In this document: in pieces, positions 1 to 7,002 of the stretch | Layout: each line of letters starts with the position of its first letter | Numbering within the stretch: the first letter of the stretch is position 1 | Source of the DNA: Microbacterium sp. C7(2022) | GTDB lineage: Bacteria; Actinomycetota; Actinomycetes; Actinomycetales; Microbacteriaceae | Assembly (NCBI RefSeq): GCF_028823665.1 | Contig: NZ_JAPEHV010000006.1 | Location: 248,001-312,000 of the forward strand | Direction of reading: 5' to 3' | Length of the DNA stretch: 64,000 bases | Program-made: the position numbers and the translations under genes | Notes under the pieces: generated by a model | The model's database searches: none | Seen by the model: only the letters and a program-made list of their open reading frames with translations | What the model was told of the DNA's origin: nothing

Positions 1-51
1 GCGAGCTTTCCCGAGCTGTGGGGCCAGAACGTCATTCGCCACTCCGACTGA
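1..51 (+). CDS. possible C-terminal end of an upstream gene (partial)
   Basis: Frame 1 is open from the window edge to a TGA at 49-51 and ends in ...VIRHSD. Third codon positions are mostly G or C, as in real genes here, while the competing frame 2 (open to 122) has poorer codon use. Only 16 residues are visible and I do not recognise them. If real, the gene converges on the one ending at 117. Confidence 0.3.
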   Translation, partial: ASFPELWGQNVIRHSD

Positions 52-116
52 CGGCGTGCCCACACGACGGCGGCGCCCGACCACCGCGTCAGGCGACAGC
101 GTTGTCCGCCACGGCG

Positions 117-716
117 TCAGATGACGGCGGGCGATTCGAGGCGCACCCACGCGATCGCGCTGAACGGAATCACGCGGAACGCGGTGACGTGACCGGATCG
201 CCGGGGCGCCCCGGCGTCGTGCAGCGCGATATCCAGGTGGTCTGCACCCGCTCGATCAATCGTTCCGGTGAGCGGGGATCCCCCGCGACGCAACTGCACG
301 GCGACTCCGACACGACGGCGCACCAGCCCGCGCAGCACGAAACCAAACGTCATTCTTTCGGCGAGCGCACTGCGTTCGGGAGCGGGCCGTGCACTGCGAA
401 GGATGTCGGCGTGCGGCATCCCGACCCCTTCAATCGACGCAAGCGGCACGAGCATCTCGCCCGGGCCTGGAGGATCGAGCGCGGCCCAATCCACGCCGAC
501 GGCTGTGGCCGCGGCCTGGATCACCGTCCCGTCGCACAGGTGAAATGTCGGCGGATCGCTAGTTGCCTCGCGCGATGTCAGCATGGTGAGCCTGTCGCGC
601 AACTCGACGCGGGAGAGGCGCAGTCGCTCTGCCTCGGTGTCGAGCGCAGCTCTCTCGGCCTCCCATTCAGAGGCGAGCTGATCTTCTAGATCATCAAAAA
701 AGCGGTCCCAACGCAC
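117..716 (-). CDS. conserved hypothetical protein with N-terminal coiled coil
   Basis: About 199 residues of unknown function. The first ~50 residues are charged and helical (VRWDRFFDDLEDQL...), likely a short coiled coil; the rest is mixed alpha/beta without signal peptide or membrane segment. I chose GTG 716 because a promoter-like pair (TTGTGG, 17 nt, TGTAAT) ends only 2 nt before the in-frame GTG at 734, so 734 would be too close to the transcription start. From memory, related Microbacteriaceae proteins begin near this VRWD sequence. It is divergent from the Rv3235-family gene at 849, and a DnaA-box-like sequence lies between them. Function unknown. Confidence 0.7.
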   Translation of the reverse strand: MRWDRFFDDLEDQLASEWEAERAALDTEAERLRLSRVELRDRLTMLTSREATSDPPTFHLCDGTVIQAAATAVGVDWAALDPPGPGEMLVPLASIEGVGMPHADILRSARPAPERSALAERMTFGFVLRGLVRRRVGVAVQLRRGGSPLTGTIDRAGADHLDIALHDAGAPRRSGHVTAFRVIPFSAIAWVRLESPAVI

Positions 717-755
717 TCGCCGAGAGTAGAGCACGGATTACAAGTCGATGAGAAG

Positions 756-764
756 TTATCCACA
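756..764 (+). promoter_or_regulatory. DnaA-box-like 9-mer in a divergent promoter region
   Basis: TTATCCACA is an exact match to the bacterial DnaA box consensus. It lies in the 132-bp gap between divergent genes and overlaps the -35-like element (TTGTGG) of the leftward promoter. A single box could act in regulation or titration by DnaA, or be chance. I saw no second box close by, so this is not an origin. Confidence 0.35.
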
Positions 765-848
765 ACCGGGGCTTTCGTCTCTCGCTGAGAGTTCGCCGTG
801 TGTTCTACTAGCCGTCAGACGATCCCCCACTGTCGAGATAGGTATCCC

Positions 849-1289
849 ATGGCAACGCTGCCCGCGGGCACTTCCCGCGCATATCGAGCATCGGATGAGG
901 CATGGCGACTCTCTGAGTTCTTCGCCCCGCAACGAACTCCCAGCACAGATCTGCCCGAAGTCGAGCCTTTCCTTCGGAACCTGACCATCGGCGTGCTCGA
1001 GGTACTCGCCGGGGTGCGCGAGGTCGATCAACTGGCGAGGTGGCTCACGGAGGAGCCGTTTCGCAAGCTGGTCACGCGCGCCAACTTGTCAGCGCGAGCG
1101 CGCAACGCGCGCGGCGTCCCCGCGGCGCGTCCGCCGCACCGCTTGATGTCGATCCACCACACCTCCCCCGCAGACAGCGTGGTGGAAGCAACCGTCATCG
1201 TTCAAATGCCGACGCGCGTGCGTGCTGTCGCCATTCGCCTCGAGGGCATGGACGGCCGCTGGCGTGCCACCTCGGTCGGCGTTCTCTGA
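849..1289 (+). CDS. Rv3235 family protein (DUF6459)
   Basis: About 146 residues, small and soluble. It matches the layout of the actinobacterial Rv3235 family: a mid-protein helix around VLEVLAGVREVDQLARWL (residues ~50-67) followed by a C-terminal strand region with RVRAVAIRLE and GRWRAT. Biochemical function is unknown. In Mycobacterium the family member also lies a few genes from secA1, as here. I chose ATG 849, which follows a weak purine stretch (GAGATAGG), over an ATG at 798 in the same frame. The gene ends before a hairpin shared with the convergent aminotransferase gene. Confidence 0.75.
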   Translation: MATLPAGTSRAYRASDEAWRLSEFFAPQRTPSTDLPEVEPFLRNLTIGVLEVLAGVREVDQLARWLTEEPFRKLVTRANLSARARNARGVPAARPPHRLMSIHHTSPADSVVEATVIVQMPTRVRAVAIRLEGMDGRWRATSVGVL

Positions 1290-1303
1290 CTTTCCTGCCG
1301 GCG

Positions 1304-1337
1304 ACGGAACCGACCCCAACGATGTGGTCGGCTCCGT
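1304..1337. terminator. bidirectional hairpin between convergent genes
   Basis: Arms 1304-1315 (ACGGAACCGACC) and 1326-1337 (GGTCGGCTCCGT) pair over 12 bp with one mismatch, a G-U wobble in leftward RNA. The loop is 10 nt. It sits in the gap between the gene ending at 1289 and the convergent one ending at 1368. There is no U-tract, which is usual for high-GC actinobacteria. Confidence 0.55.
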
Positions 1338-1367
1338 TCGTCACCTCACGCCGCGCGACAGGGCACA

Positions 1368-2594
1368 TCACTGCCGGTAGGACGCGAGGAAGTTCCCCAG
1401 TCGTTCGATGGCCTCGGTGAGCACGCGAGCCTCGGGCAGGGTCACGATGCGCACGTGATCCGGCGTCGCCCAGTTGAAACCGGTGCCCTGCACGAGCAGC
1501 ACATGCTCGGCCATGAGGAAGTCGTAGACGAACTTCGCATCATCGCGGATCTCGTGCACGTTCGGATCGAACCGAGGGAACGCATAGAGCGCCCCCCGTG
1601 GCTTGACGCACGACACGCCGGGGATCGACTCGAGGGTCTGCCACGCGGCATCCCTCTGTTCATGCAATCGCCCCGTCGGTGCGATGAGCGAATCGATCGA
1701 CTGCACTCCTGACAGCGCCGCTTGAACGGCGAACTGGGCCGGCACGTTCGGACAAAGTCGAGTGGATGCCAGGAGGGTGATCCCCTCGAGGAACCCCGAT
1801 GCGTGCGACTTCGGGCCGGTGATGACCAGCCAACCCGAACGGTACCCGGCCACGCGATAGGTCTTCGATAGCCCGTTGAAGGTCAGGACCAGCAGGTCAG
1901 GAGCCACGGACGCCATCGGAATGTGCTGCGCGTCATCGAAAAGAATGCGGTCGTAAATTTCGTCTGAGAGCACAAGAAGCGAGTGCTCTCGCGCAATCTC
2001 GGCGAGACCCTCCAGCACCTCACGGGAGTACACCGCGCCGGTGGGATTGTTGGGATTGATGACGACGATGGCCTTCGTGCGCTCGGTGACCTTCGAGCGG
2101 ATGTCTTCGAGGTCGGGCTGCCACCCATTCTCTTCATCACAGATGTAGTGGACCGGCGTCCCGCCACCGAGGCTCGTCATCGCTGTCCACAGCGGGTAGT
2201 CGGGGGCGGGAATGAGAACTTCGTCGCCTTCGTCCAGCAGTGCCTGCATCACCATCGTGATGAGTTCCGACACCCCGTTTCCCAGGTACACGTCGTCGGG
2301 GTCGACCTTCGGGAAGGTGGGATCTTCCTCGTAGCGCGACACCACCGCGCGGCGAGCAGACATGATCCCTCGGCTATCGGAGTAGCCATGAGCCTGAGGC
2401 ACCGCTTCGATCATGTCGCGCACGATCTGAAAGGGCGCCTCGAAGCCGAAGACCGCAGGATTTCCCGTGTTGAGCTTGAGGATCGAATGACCCTCTGCCT
2501 CAAGGCGGTCCGCCGCGACCAGTGCCTGCCCTCGGATCTCGTAGAGGACGTCCTTGAGCTTGCTGGACTGATCGAGAGGGCGAAGTGGACTCAT
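1368..2594 (-). CDS. PLP-dependent aminotransferase, AlaA/AlaT type (probable alanine transaminase)
   Basis: A 408-residue class I/II aminotransferase, which moves an amino group from glutamate or alanine to a keto acid using pyridoxal phosphate in the cytoplasm. Visible motifs are NPNNPTGAVY and SDEIYD in the substrate and cofactor region, the PLP-lysine motif FNGLSKTYRVAGYRSGW, and a C-terminal HVRIVTLP arginine. The N-terminus (MSPLRPLDQSSKLKDVLYEIRG) is typical of the AlaA/AspC-like subgroup. I chose ATG 2594 because a TATCCT -10 box lies 6 nt upstream, which fits a leaderless start; a longer form starting at 2627 would cross it. Exact substrate is inferred. Confidence 0.88.
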   Translation of the reverse strand: MSPLRPLDQSSKLKDVLYEIRGQALVAADRLEAEGHSILKLNTGNPAVFGFEAPFQIVRDMIEAVPQAHGYSDSRGIMSARRAVVSRYEEDPTFPKVDPDDVYLGNGVSELITMVMQALLDEGDEVLIPAPDYPLWTAMTSLGGGTPVHYICDEENGWQPDLEDIRSKVTERTKAIVVINPNNPTGAVYSREVLEGLAEIAREHSLLVLSDEIYDRILFDDAQHIPMASVAPDLLVLTFNGLSKTYRVAGYRSGWLVITGPKSHASGFLEGITLLASTRLCPNVPAQFAVQAALSGVQSIDSLIAPTGRLHEQRDAAWQTLESIPGVSCVKPRGALYAFPRFDPNVHEIRDDAKFVYDFLMAEHVLLVQGTGFNWATPDHVRIVTLPEARVLTEAIERLGNFLASYRQ

Positions 2595-2600
2595 CGCCTC

Positions 2601-2606
2601 AGGATA
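2601..2606 (-). promoter_or_regulatory. -10 box of leaderless aminotransferase transcript
   Basis: On the minus strand TATCCT is followed after 6 nt by the ATG at 2594. The same AGGATA bases on the plus strand could instead be read as a Shine-Dalgarno for the small ORF at 2610. Confidence 0.5.
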
Positions 2607-2609
2607 TCG

Positions 2610-2762
2610 GTGACGCCGGGTGGCCAATCGACAGCGCGTGGACCGCGGCCACTCGAACGCGTACTCGACTGGATTGTGGCGCGCGGAACCCTCGTCACCG
2701 CGGTGCTGCTCTTCACCGTGGGGGCCGCCCTCCTCATCGTCGGCGTCGTGCGCGTGACATGA
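2610..2762 (+). CDS. possible small single-pass membrane protein
   Basis: A 50-codon ORF from GTG 2610. Its C-terminal half is one clear hydrophobic segment (TLVTAVLLFTVGAALLIVGV) with a positively charged N-terminal side, so it would be a one-TM protein. AGGA lies 5 nt upstream, but those bases also form the -10 box of the divergent aminotransferase. It fills the gap up to the convergent secA stop at 2778. I do not recognise a family. An alternative start at an internal GTG would leave only the membrane segment. Confidence 0.4.
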   Translation: MTPGGQSTARGPRPLERVLDWIVARGTLVTAVLLFTVGAALLIVGVVRVT

Positions 2763-2777
2763 GGAGGGCAGCGATGC

Positions 2778-5582
2778 TCACTTGTTCTTGTCTGCTGCGC
2801 GGCGCTGTGCACGGTTGAGCGGAGCGGCTGCCGCGGCATCCGTCTTCTGCCCAAACGCTCCGCGCGGAGCATCTGCTTCCTGAGCCTGAGCGGGAGCGGC
2901 GGAGGCAGCGGCTGCGGCCTGGCGCACACGAGACGTCGCCGACTGCTGCACCTGCCCGCGCTCGTTGCGCACCTCGACCTCGCCGGCGTCGTTCGCTGCC
3001 GAATACTCCAGTCGCTGGCCTTCGATCGGTGTCGCGCCGAGACCCTTGGCCTCGACCTCGGTACCACCTTCGCCTTGACGACGAACCTCGACCTCGAGGT
3101 TGTAGAGGTACCCGACGGACTCTTCCTTGATCTGGCCCATCATCGACTGGAACATCTGGTAGCCCTCGCGCTGATACTCGATCAGCGGGTCGCGCTGAGC
3201 CATCGCGCGCAGGCCGATGCCGTCCTTGAGGTAGTCCATCTCGTAGAGGTGATCGCGCCAGCGGCGGTCAAGAACCTGGAGGACAACGCGACGCTCGAGC
3301 TCGCGGGTCGCGGCGGTTCCCAGCGTCTCCTCACGCTTCTCATACGCGATGCGTGCGTCCGAGAGGATCTCGCGCTTGAGACCGTCTGCGTTGATGCCGC
3401 CGCGACGACCCGCCGCTTCTGAGACGACCTCGTCGATCGTGACGTTCACCGGGTACAGGGTCTTCAGCTCTGTCCACAGCGAGTCGAAGTCCCAGTTCTC
3501 GCTGTGACCCGAACCAGTGTGGTCATCGATCACTGCGTTGATGGCATCTTCGATGAAGTGCTGCACGCGATCGGCGATGTCATCGCCCTGCAGGATGTGC
3601 CGGCGGTCCGAGTAAATCGCCTCGCGCTGACGGTTCAGCACGTCGTCGTACTTGAGGACGTTCTTGCGGATCTCGGCGTTGCGGCTCTCGACCTGGCTCT
3701 GCGCCGACTTGATCGCGCGCGAAACCATGCCCGATTCGATCGCGACATCGTCGGGGAAGTTCGTGCGCGCAAGGATCGCCTCGGCAGCACCCGACTGGAA
3801 CAGGCGCATGAGATCATCGGTCAGCGAGAGGTAGAAACGGCTCTCACCGGGGTCTCCCTGACGGCCCGAGCGACCGCGCAACTGATTGTCGATTCGTCGA
3901 GACTCGTGACGCTCGGTACCCAGCACATAGAGACCGCCCGCCTCGGTGACCTTCGCAGCCTCTTCGGTTACCGTCTCCCGGGTGCTCTCGTAGACGGCAT
4001 CCCATTCGGCTTCATACTCTTCGGGCGTCTCGACCGGGTCGAGACCCTTGGCCTTCATCTCCTGAACGGCGAGGAACTCGGCGTTTCCGCCCAGCATGAT
4101 GTCGGTACCGCGACCGGCCATGTTGGTGGCGACGGTGACGGCGCCGTATCGACCCGCACGGGCGACGATCTCTGCTTCACGCGCGTGGTTCTTCGCATTG
4201 AGAACCTCGTGCTTGATGCCCTTCTTCGCGAGCAGGCGCGAGAGGTATTCGCTCTTCTCGACGCTCACGGTGCCGACCAGAACCGGCTGGCCCTTCTCGT
4301 GCCGACCGGCGATGTCTTCGACGACCTGGGCGAACTTCGCCTGCTCGTTCTTGTAGACGAGGTCCGGCTGGTCCTTGCGAACCATCGGCCGGTTGGTGGG
4401 AATCGGCACGACACCCAACTGATAGGTGGACATGAACTCGGCCGCTTCGGTCTCGGCGGTACCGGTCATACCCGCGAGCTTGTCGTACAGGCGGAAGTAG
4501 TTCTGCAACGTCACCGTGGCGAGAGTCTGGTTCTCGGCCTTGACGGGGACGGCTTCCTTCGCCTCGATGGCCTGGTGGATGCCCTCGTTGTACCGACGAC
4601 CGACGAGGATGCGCCCGGTGTGCTCGTCGACGATCATGACCTCGTCGTTCATCACGACGTAGTCGCTGTCGCGCTTGAACAGGGCGAGCGCCTTGATCGA
4701 GTTGTTGAGGAACGAGATGAGGGGCGTGTTGGCTGACTCGTACAGGTTATCGATGCCGAGGTAATCCTCAACCTTCTCAATGCCTGGTTCGAGCACACCG
4801 ACGGTGCGCTTCTTTTCGTCGACCTCGTAGTCGACGCCGACCTCGAGGGTCTTGGCGATCTTGGCGAATTCGACGAACCAGCGGTTCGCCTCACCCGAAG
4901 AAGGCCCCGAGATGATGAGCGGTGTGCGGGCCTCGTCGATGAGGATCGAGTCCACCTCGTCGACGATGGCGAAGAAGTGACCGCGCTGCACGAGGTCTTC
5001 CTTGCGCCACGCCATGTTGTCGCGCAGGTAGTCGAATCCGAACTCGTTGTTCGTGCCGTATGTGATGTCGGCGTTGTACTGCTCGCGACGGATCTCGGGA
5101 GTCTGGCCCGACACGATCGTGCCGGTCGTCATGCCCAGCGTGCGATAGATACGACCCATCAACTCGGCCTGGTAAGAGGCGAGGAAGTCGTTCACGGTGA
5201 TGACGTGCACACCCTTGCCCGCGATCGCGTTGAGATATACCGGGAAGGCACCCGTGAGGGTCTTACCCTCACCGGTCTTCATCTCGGCGATGTTGCCGAG
5301 GTGCAACGCTGCACCACCCATCAGCTGGACGTCGTAGGCGCGCTGCCCCAGCGTGCGCTTGGCGGCCTCGCGCACAGCGGCGAAGGCCTCCGGCATCAGT
5401 TGGTCCAGGGTCTCGCCGGCCTCGTGCCGGGCGCGAAGCTCGGCAGTCTCGTTGCGCAGTTCCTCGTCGGTGAGTTGCGCGTAGTCCTCTTCGAGGGCGT
5501 TGACGGCCTTGACGACCTGCTGCAGCCGTCGGAGCACGCGGCCCTCGCCGGCACGAAGCAGTTTCTCGAGGGGGTTTGCCAC
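2778..5582 (-). CDS. secA: preprotein translocase ATPase SecA
   Basis: The motor of the Sec export pathway; it pushes unfolded preproteins through SecYEG using ATP. The protein has 934 residues, normal for the family. Visible features are Walker A (MKTGEGKT, ~101-108), the DEAD-type Walker B region with [17 protein letters not shown], the SAT-like segment [12 protein letters not shown], and the helicase motif [13 protein letters not shown]. The C-terminus is a low-complexity Ala/Gln tail and lacks the zinc-binding CxCxSG motif of many SecAs. GTG 5582 is the start: it is preceded by GGAG at 7 nt and begins VANPLEKLL, the usual SecA start. The gene order secA, hpf, comF, lpqB matches mycobacterial secA1. 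Confidence 0.98.
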   Translation of the reverse strand: MANPLEKLLRAGEGRVLRRLQQVVKAVNALEEDYAQLTDEELRNETAELRARHEAGETLDQLMPEAFAAVREAAKRTLGQRAYDVQLMGGAALHLGNIAEMKTGEGKTLTGAFPVYLNAIAGKGVHVITVNDFLASYQAELMGRIYRTLGMTTGTIVSGQTPEIRREQYNADITYGTNNEFGFDYLRDNMAWRKEDLVQRGHFFAIVDEVDSILIDEARTPLIISGPSSGEANRWFVEFAKIAKTLEVGVDYEVDEKKRTVGVLEPGIEKVEDYLGIDNLYESANTPLISFLNNSIKALALFKRDSDYVVMNDEVMIVDEHTGRILVGRRYNEGIHQAIEAKEAVPVKAENQTLATVTLQNYFRLYDKLAGMTGTAETEAAEFMSTYQLGVVPIPTNRPMVRKDQPDLVYKNEQAKFAQVVEDIAGRHEKGQPVLVGTVSVEKSEYLSRLLAKKGIKHEVLNAKNHAREAEIVARAGRYGAVTVATNMAGRGTDIMLGGNAEFLAVQEMKAKGLDPVETPEEYEAEWDAVYESTRETVTEEAAKVTEAGGLYVLGTERHESRRIDNQLRGRSGRQGDPGESRFYLSLTDDLMRLFQSGAAEAILARTNFPDDVAIESGMVSRAIKSAQSQVESRNAEIRKNVLKYDDVLNRQREAIYSDRRHILQGDDIADRVQHFIEDAINAVIDDHTGSGHSENWDFDSLWTELKTLYPVNVTIDEVVSEAAGRRGGINADGLKREILSDARIAYEKREETLGTAATRELERRVVLQVLDRRWRDHLYEMDYLKDGIGLRAMAQRDPLIEYQREGYQMFQSMMGQIKEESVGYLYNLEVEVRRQGEGGTEVEAKGLGATPIEGQRLEYSAANDAGEVEVRNERGQVQQSATSRVRQAAAAASAAPAQAQEADAPRGAFGQKTDAAAAAPLNRAQRRAADKNK

Positions 5583-5739
5583 GAAGTGTCTCCATCTGTC
5601 GGGTTCGACGCAGTTTGGCGTCGATGCCGCCCGGACCCCAGTCCAGGCATACCTGCCCATGTTATCTGCCCGTGACCTTGGCATGTGCTGGACGGTCGGA
5701 GTCGGAGCGACCAGGACATTGCGCACCCTGGGCCTACTC

Positions 5740-5768
5740 GGTATGTATATACTCAGCAATTACATACC
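5740..5768. promoter_or_regulatory. PadR-type operator
   Basis: A perfect inverted repeat, GGTATGTA (5740-5747) and TACATACC (5761-5768), with a 13-nt gap containing TATACT, a good -10 element. PadR regulators bind spaced ATGT/ACAT palindromes, and the padR start is 25 nt downstream, so autorepression is the simplest reading. The site also lies upstream of divergent secA, at a distance of 158 bp from its start. Confidence 0.65.
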
Positions 5769-5792
5769 CAGTATGCGCGATCGGAGACGTTG

Positions 5793-6506
5793 ATGTCAGT
5801 GAAACAGAGCCTGTTGGCGATCCTCGACCAGGGCCCCTGCTACGGCTACCAATTGCGCACCGAGTTCGATCGCCGCACGGGGTCGACATGGCCGCTCAAT
5901 GTCGGGCAGATCTACAACACGCTCGATCGCCTCGAACGCGATGGCCTGGTCGAAAAGGGTGACACCGATGACCAGGGCCACGTGTATTGGGAGATCACGG
6001 ATGCCGGTTCCGCCGAAGTCCGCGAATGGTTGTCCTCCCCCGTCGAACGCGCCTCCGGCACGCGTGACGAACTCGCGATCAAGCTGGCCGTGGCATCCAC
6101 TCTCCCCGGCGTCGATGTGGCGCAGATCATCCACGCGCAGCGACGCGCGTCCCTCGCGCAACTGCAGGAACTCAACCGCGCGAAGTACGCCGGCGCCAGC
6201 CCCGACGGGCCGGAAGAACTCGCATGGTCGCTCGTCGTCGACTCGATGATCTTCGCGGCCGAGGCCGAGGTGCGGTGGCTCGATCACACCGAGCAGCGGC
6301 TGGCGTTGCATCCTGAGCACACCATGGCGCTGGAACTGTCCACCGAGCGCCCGAAGCGTGGGCGCCCCGCGCGATTGCGCACTGCTTCGGGAGGAGATCT
6401 CGATTCGGGAGGATCGGATGCCACGGGCTCGCCCTCCGGGGCCGGGATCTCCTCCGAGGGCGCGATCTCCTCCGGGGCCGGGCGCTCGGCAGAGATGACT
6501 CGATGA
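5793..6506 (+). CDS. PadR family transcriptional regulator
   Basis: A 237-residue winged-helix repressor. Residues 1-85 are a textbook PadR N-terminal domain (SLLAILDQGPCYGYQL, then NVGQIYNTLDRLERDGLV and a wing with VYWEITDAG); residues ~90-180 are the C-terminal helical dimerisation part. From about residue 190 the tail is a Gly/Ser-rich run containing repeated GxISS units, encoded by DNA related to the downstream repeats, so the original C-terminus may have been altered. ATG 5793 has GGAG 7 nt upstream and lies just after the operator. PadR genes of this type usually precede an ABC transporter operon; here only a stump remains (6503-6679). Confidence 0.88.
   Translation: MSVKQSLLAILDQGPCYGYQLRTEFDRRTGSTWPLNVGQIYNTLDRLERDGLVEKGDTDDQGHVYWEITDAGSAEVREWLSSPVERASGTRDELAIKLAVASTLPGVDVAQIIHAQRRASLAQLQELNRAKYAGASPDGPEELAWSLVVDSMIFAAEAEVRWLDHTEQRLALHPEHTMALELSTERPKRGRPARLRTASGGDLDSGGSDATGSPSGAGISSEGAISSGAGRSAEMTR
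6389..6417 (+). repeat. dispersed repeat copy inside the padR 3' end
   Basis: This segment begins GGGAGGAGATC and contains GATTCGGG and GGATCGG. It is closely matched by 6730-6761 (CGGAGGAAATC...GATTCGGG...GGATCGG) on the other side of the decayed ABC gene. The core TTCGGGAGGAG is also the core of the 24-bp array at 6779-6922, in the opposite orientation. Confidence 0.6.
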
Positions 6507-6679
6507 CCGCGACGGTGCTGCGACTGGTGGGCGTGACGCAGCAGTATGGCTCCGGCGAGACCGCCGTCTCGGCATTGTCCGGGGTCGACCTCACGGATCA
6601 GGAGGTCGGAGTGACCCTTGTCGCGTGGCTCGTGCCCCCGCGGCATCCGGATCTCACCCGTCGCACCGCGATCGCGTGA
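6503..6679 (+). pseudogene. truncated ABC transporter ATP-binding protein (MacB/LolD-type) remnant
   Basis: The ATG overlaps the padR stop (ATGA at 6503-6506), the usual coupling for PadR-ABC operons. The first ~31 residues (VLRLVGVTQQYGSGETAVSA then LSGVDL) are a standard N-terminus of a MacB/LolD-type ATPase. The next residues should lead into the Walker A motif, but the similarity stops at about 6595 and the frame reads unrelated sequence to a TGA at 6677. There is no Walker A, signature or Walker B motif and no permease gene downstream. I read this as a gene deleted down to its 5' end. Confidence 0.7.
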
Positions 6680-6729
6680 GCGCAACACGGGTGCGCTCAG
6701 GTGCTCCGATCCCGAAAACTCCCCCGCTC

Positions 6730-6761
6730 CGGAGGAAATCGAGATTCGGGCGCAGGATCGG
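6730..6761 (+). repeat. dispersed repeat copy beside the minisatellite
   Basis: An imperfect direct copy of 6389-6417, with CGGAGGAAATC, GATTCGGG and GGATCGG in the same order but spaced differently by small insertions. The two copies bracket the truncated ABC gene. Confidence 0.55.
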
Positions 6762-6778
6762 CGCCGCCTTCGTCCTCC

Positions 6779-6922
6779 CGAACATGGATCTCCTCCCCCA
6801 GGGTGGGGTGGATCCCCTCCCGAAGTGTGGGGTGGATCTCCTCCCGAAGTGTGGGGTGGACCTCCTCCCGAAGTGTGGGGTGGACCTCCTCCCGAACATG
6901 GATCTCCTCCCCCAGGGTGGGC
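6779..6922. repeat. 24-bp minisatellite array with 18-bp edge units
   Basis: Units start at 6779 (18 bp), 6797, 6821, 6845 and 6869 (24 bp each), 6893 (18 bp) and a partial unit at 6911. The central three units are nearly identical and contain CGAAGTGTGGGGTGGA; the edge units contain CGAACATGGATCTCC. Read on the minus strand the core is TTCGGGAGGAG, also found in the padR 3' end. The array is almost symmetric, with the same 18-bp unit followed by the same CCCAGGGTGGG variant at each end. Confidence 0.85.
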
Positions 6923-6991
6923 GAAGACAGGGATGCGGGCAGTTCCCGGATGCCGGGCGCGGCATCCTGTCGCCTCACAGGCGCCACCCAC

Positions 6992-6997
6992 TACCCT
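6992..6997 (+). promoter_or_regulatory. -10 box of leaderless helicase transcript
   Basis: TACCCT is followed after 5 nt by the GTG start at 7003, and no Shine-Dalgarno is visible. This fits a leaderless mRNA. Confidence 0.5.
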
Positions 6998-7002
6998 GAA
7001 CT

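Larger units (their letters stand above)
6680..7002. other. 323-bp gap: repeats and helicase promoter
   Basis: No gene is supported here. The gap holds a repeat copy (6730-6761), the 24-bp minisatellite (6779-6922) and, at its right end, the -10 box of the helicase gene. Long open frames run through the array on both strands, but only because the unit lengths of 24 and 18 bp are multiples of three. Confidence 0.75.

Noticed and set aside
3504..4736. 410-codon open frame antisense to secA
   Set aside because: Same shadow effect; the secA motifs on the minus strand are unambiguous.
6779..6922. CRISPR array
   Set aside because: The 24-bp units are directly adjacent with no unique spacers, and there are no cas genes.
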